A DNA stretch of 39,227 bases from a virus: positions 1 through 39,227 of the IMG/VR virus record IMGVR_UViG_3300008450_000124. One strand, written 5' to 3'. Made by a program: the position numbers and the translations under genes. Shown here one piece after another: positions 39,035-39,227 of the stretch. The notes below the pieces were generated by a model that searched no databases, had not been told where the DNA came from, and saw only the letters and a program-made list of their open reading frames with translations. The first letter of the stretch is position 1. Each line of letters starts with the position of its first letter.

Positions 39035-39227
39035 TCCGAACCTCCGCATTTGCCCGTAGACGCATCCTCCCCCCACCCCCACCTTCCGGAGGTTTCGACC
39101 GCCGATCGTGCGCCTACGCGCCCGCACGCCCCACCAGCGTTGTGCCAGGACAAGGGGCCCCACCCCCCCCGGCGACGGGTCCTTCCCCCGGGGGGCCAGC
39201 CAACAGCCCGGGGCAAAGCCCCTCCGA
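39031..39227 (+). other. GC-rich window end; possible partial reading frame
   Basis: A frame opens at ATG 39031 (ATGA overlap) and runs off the end with Pro/Gly/Ser-rich, low-complexity codons (RRRILPPPPPSGGFDRR...). If the ends of the window are joined, it would stop at TAG (bases 7-9). The DNA has runs of C and G, and GGGGC-AAA-GCCCC is a short stem near the end. It could be a tail of a gene, a regulatory or packaging-site region, or noncoding. Nothing firmer can be said. Confidence 0.3.

Noticed and set aside
39140-39200. GC-rich text near the window end as a lambda-type cos site
   Set aside because: A GGCGAC core resembles part of lambda cosN, but the match is too short and no terminase gene is adjacent.
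35640-39227. Everything right of the tRNA fragment as host chromosome
   Set aside because: Repressor, operator, Cro/CII/Xis-like genes and continuity with the primase-type early region are phage-like, and no second att copy is visible.

Overview
The window looks like most or all of a temperate, tailed (siphovirus-type) bacteriophage genome. It is gene-dense, with nearly all genes on the + strand and joined by ATGA or GTGA overlaps, and it is GC-rich apart from a few AT-rich islands. The host cannot be named from this sequence. A lipoprotein with a clear lipobox next to a membrane/coiled-coil protein (spanin-like pair) and lambda-type head genes suggest a high-GC Gram-negative host. The DNA carries the 3' half of a tRNA-Leu(CAA) gene beside a tyrosine integrase, which marks the attachment site. 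Regulatory genes lie on the right and the replication gene on the left, and the attachment site is internal, so the sequence is best read as a circular (attP) map opened inside the early region rather than a prophage flanked by host DNA.

Layout. 1-9146: early/accessory operon with a primase-helicase (origin-like inverted iterons near its 3' end), a Nu1-like protein, a ParB-like protein, an MmcB-like nuclease, a DUF5131 protein, several small zinc-finger proteins, and a lower-GC island (about 8.2-8.76 kb) bounded by integron attC-like sequences. 9153-20441: packaging and head module (GpA-type terminase, zinc-ribbon protein, gpW-like protein, lambda-type portal, large beta-rich protein, prohead protease-scaffold, decoration protein, major capsid). 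20519-33118: head-tail joining and tail module, including a tail tube protein, a tail assembly chaperone with a programmed -1 frameshift, a short tape measure protein and large tail-tip/fibre proteins. 33194-34354: small genes behind a promoter-like site with an embedded palindrome. 34311-35423 (-): integrase. 35582-35633: attachment-site tRNA fragment. 35718-36395 (-): AT-rich membrane-anchored gene. 36459-36950 (-): CI-like repressor, divergent from a + strand early operon (37074 onward) with BRCT-like, Cro/CII-like and Xis-like small proteins.

Most notable observations. (1) The membrane-anchored gene at 35718-36395 is clearly homologous to the phage's own tape measure protein and sits at the edge of the future prophage with its own promoter, which suggests superinfection exclusion. 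(2) Two long exact inverted repeats (33 and 36 bases) put sequences antisense to the 5' coding parts of two structural genes inside small accessory genes, which suggests RNA-RNA regulation in trans. (3) An attC-bounded, cassette-like unit lies in the early operon. (4) A 3+3 inverted iteron array flanks a CG-alternating tract in the primase gene. (5) A canonical CCCAAAA slippery site sits in the tail chaperone gene.
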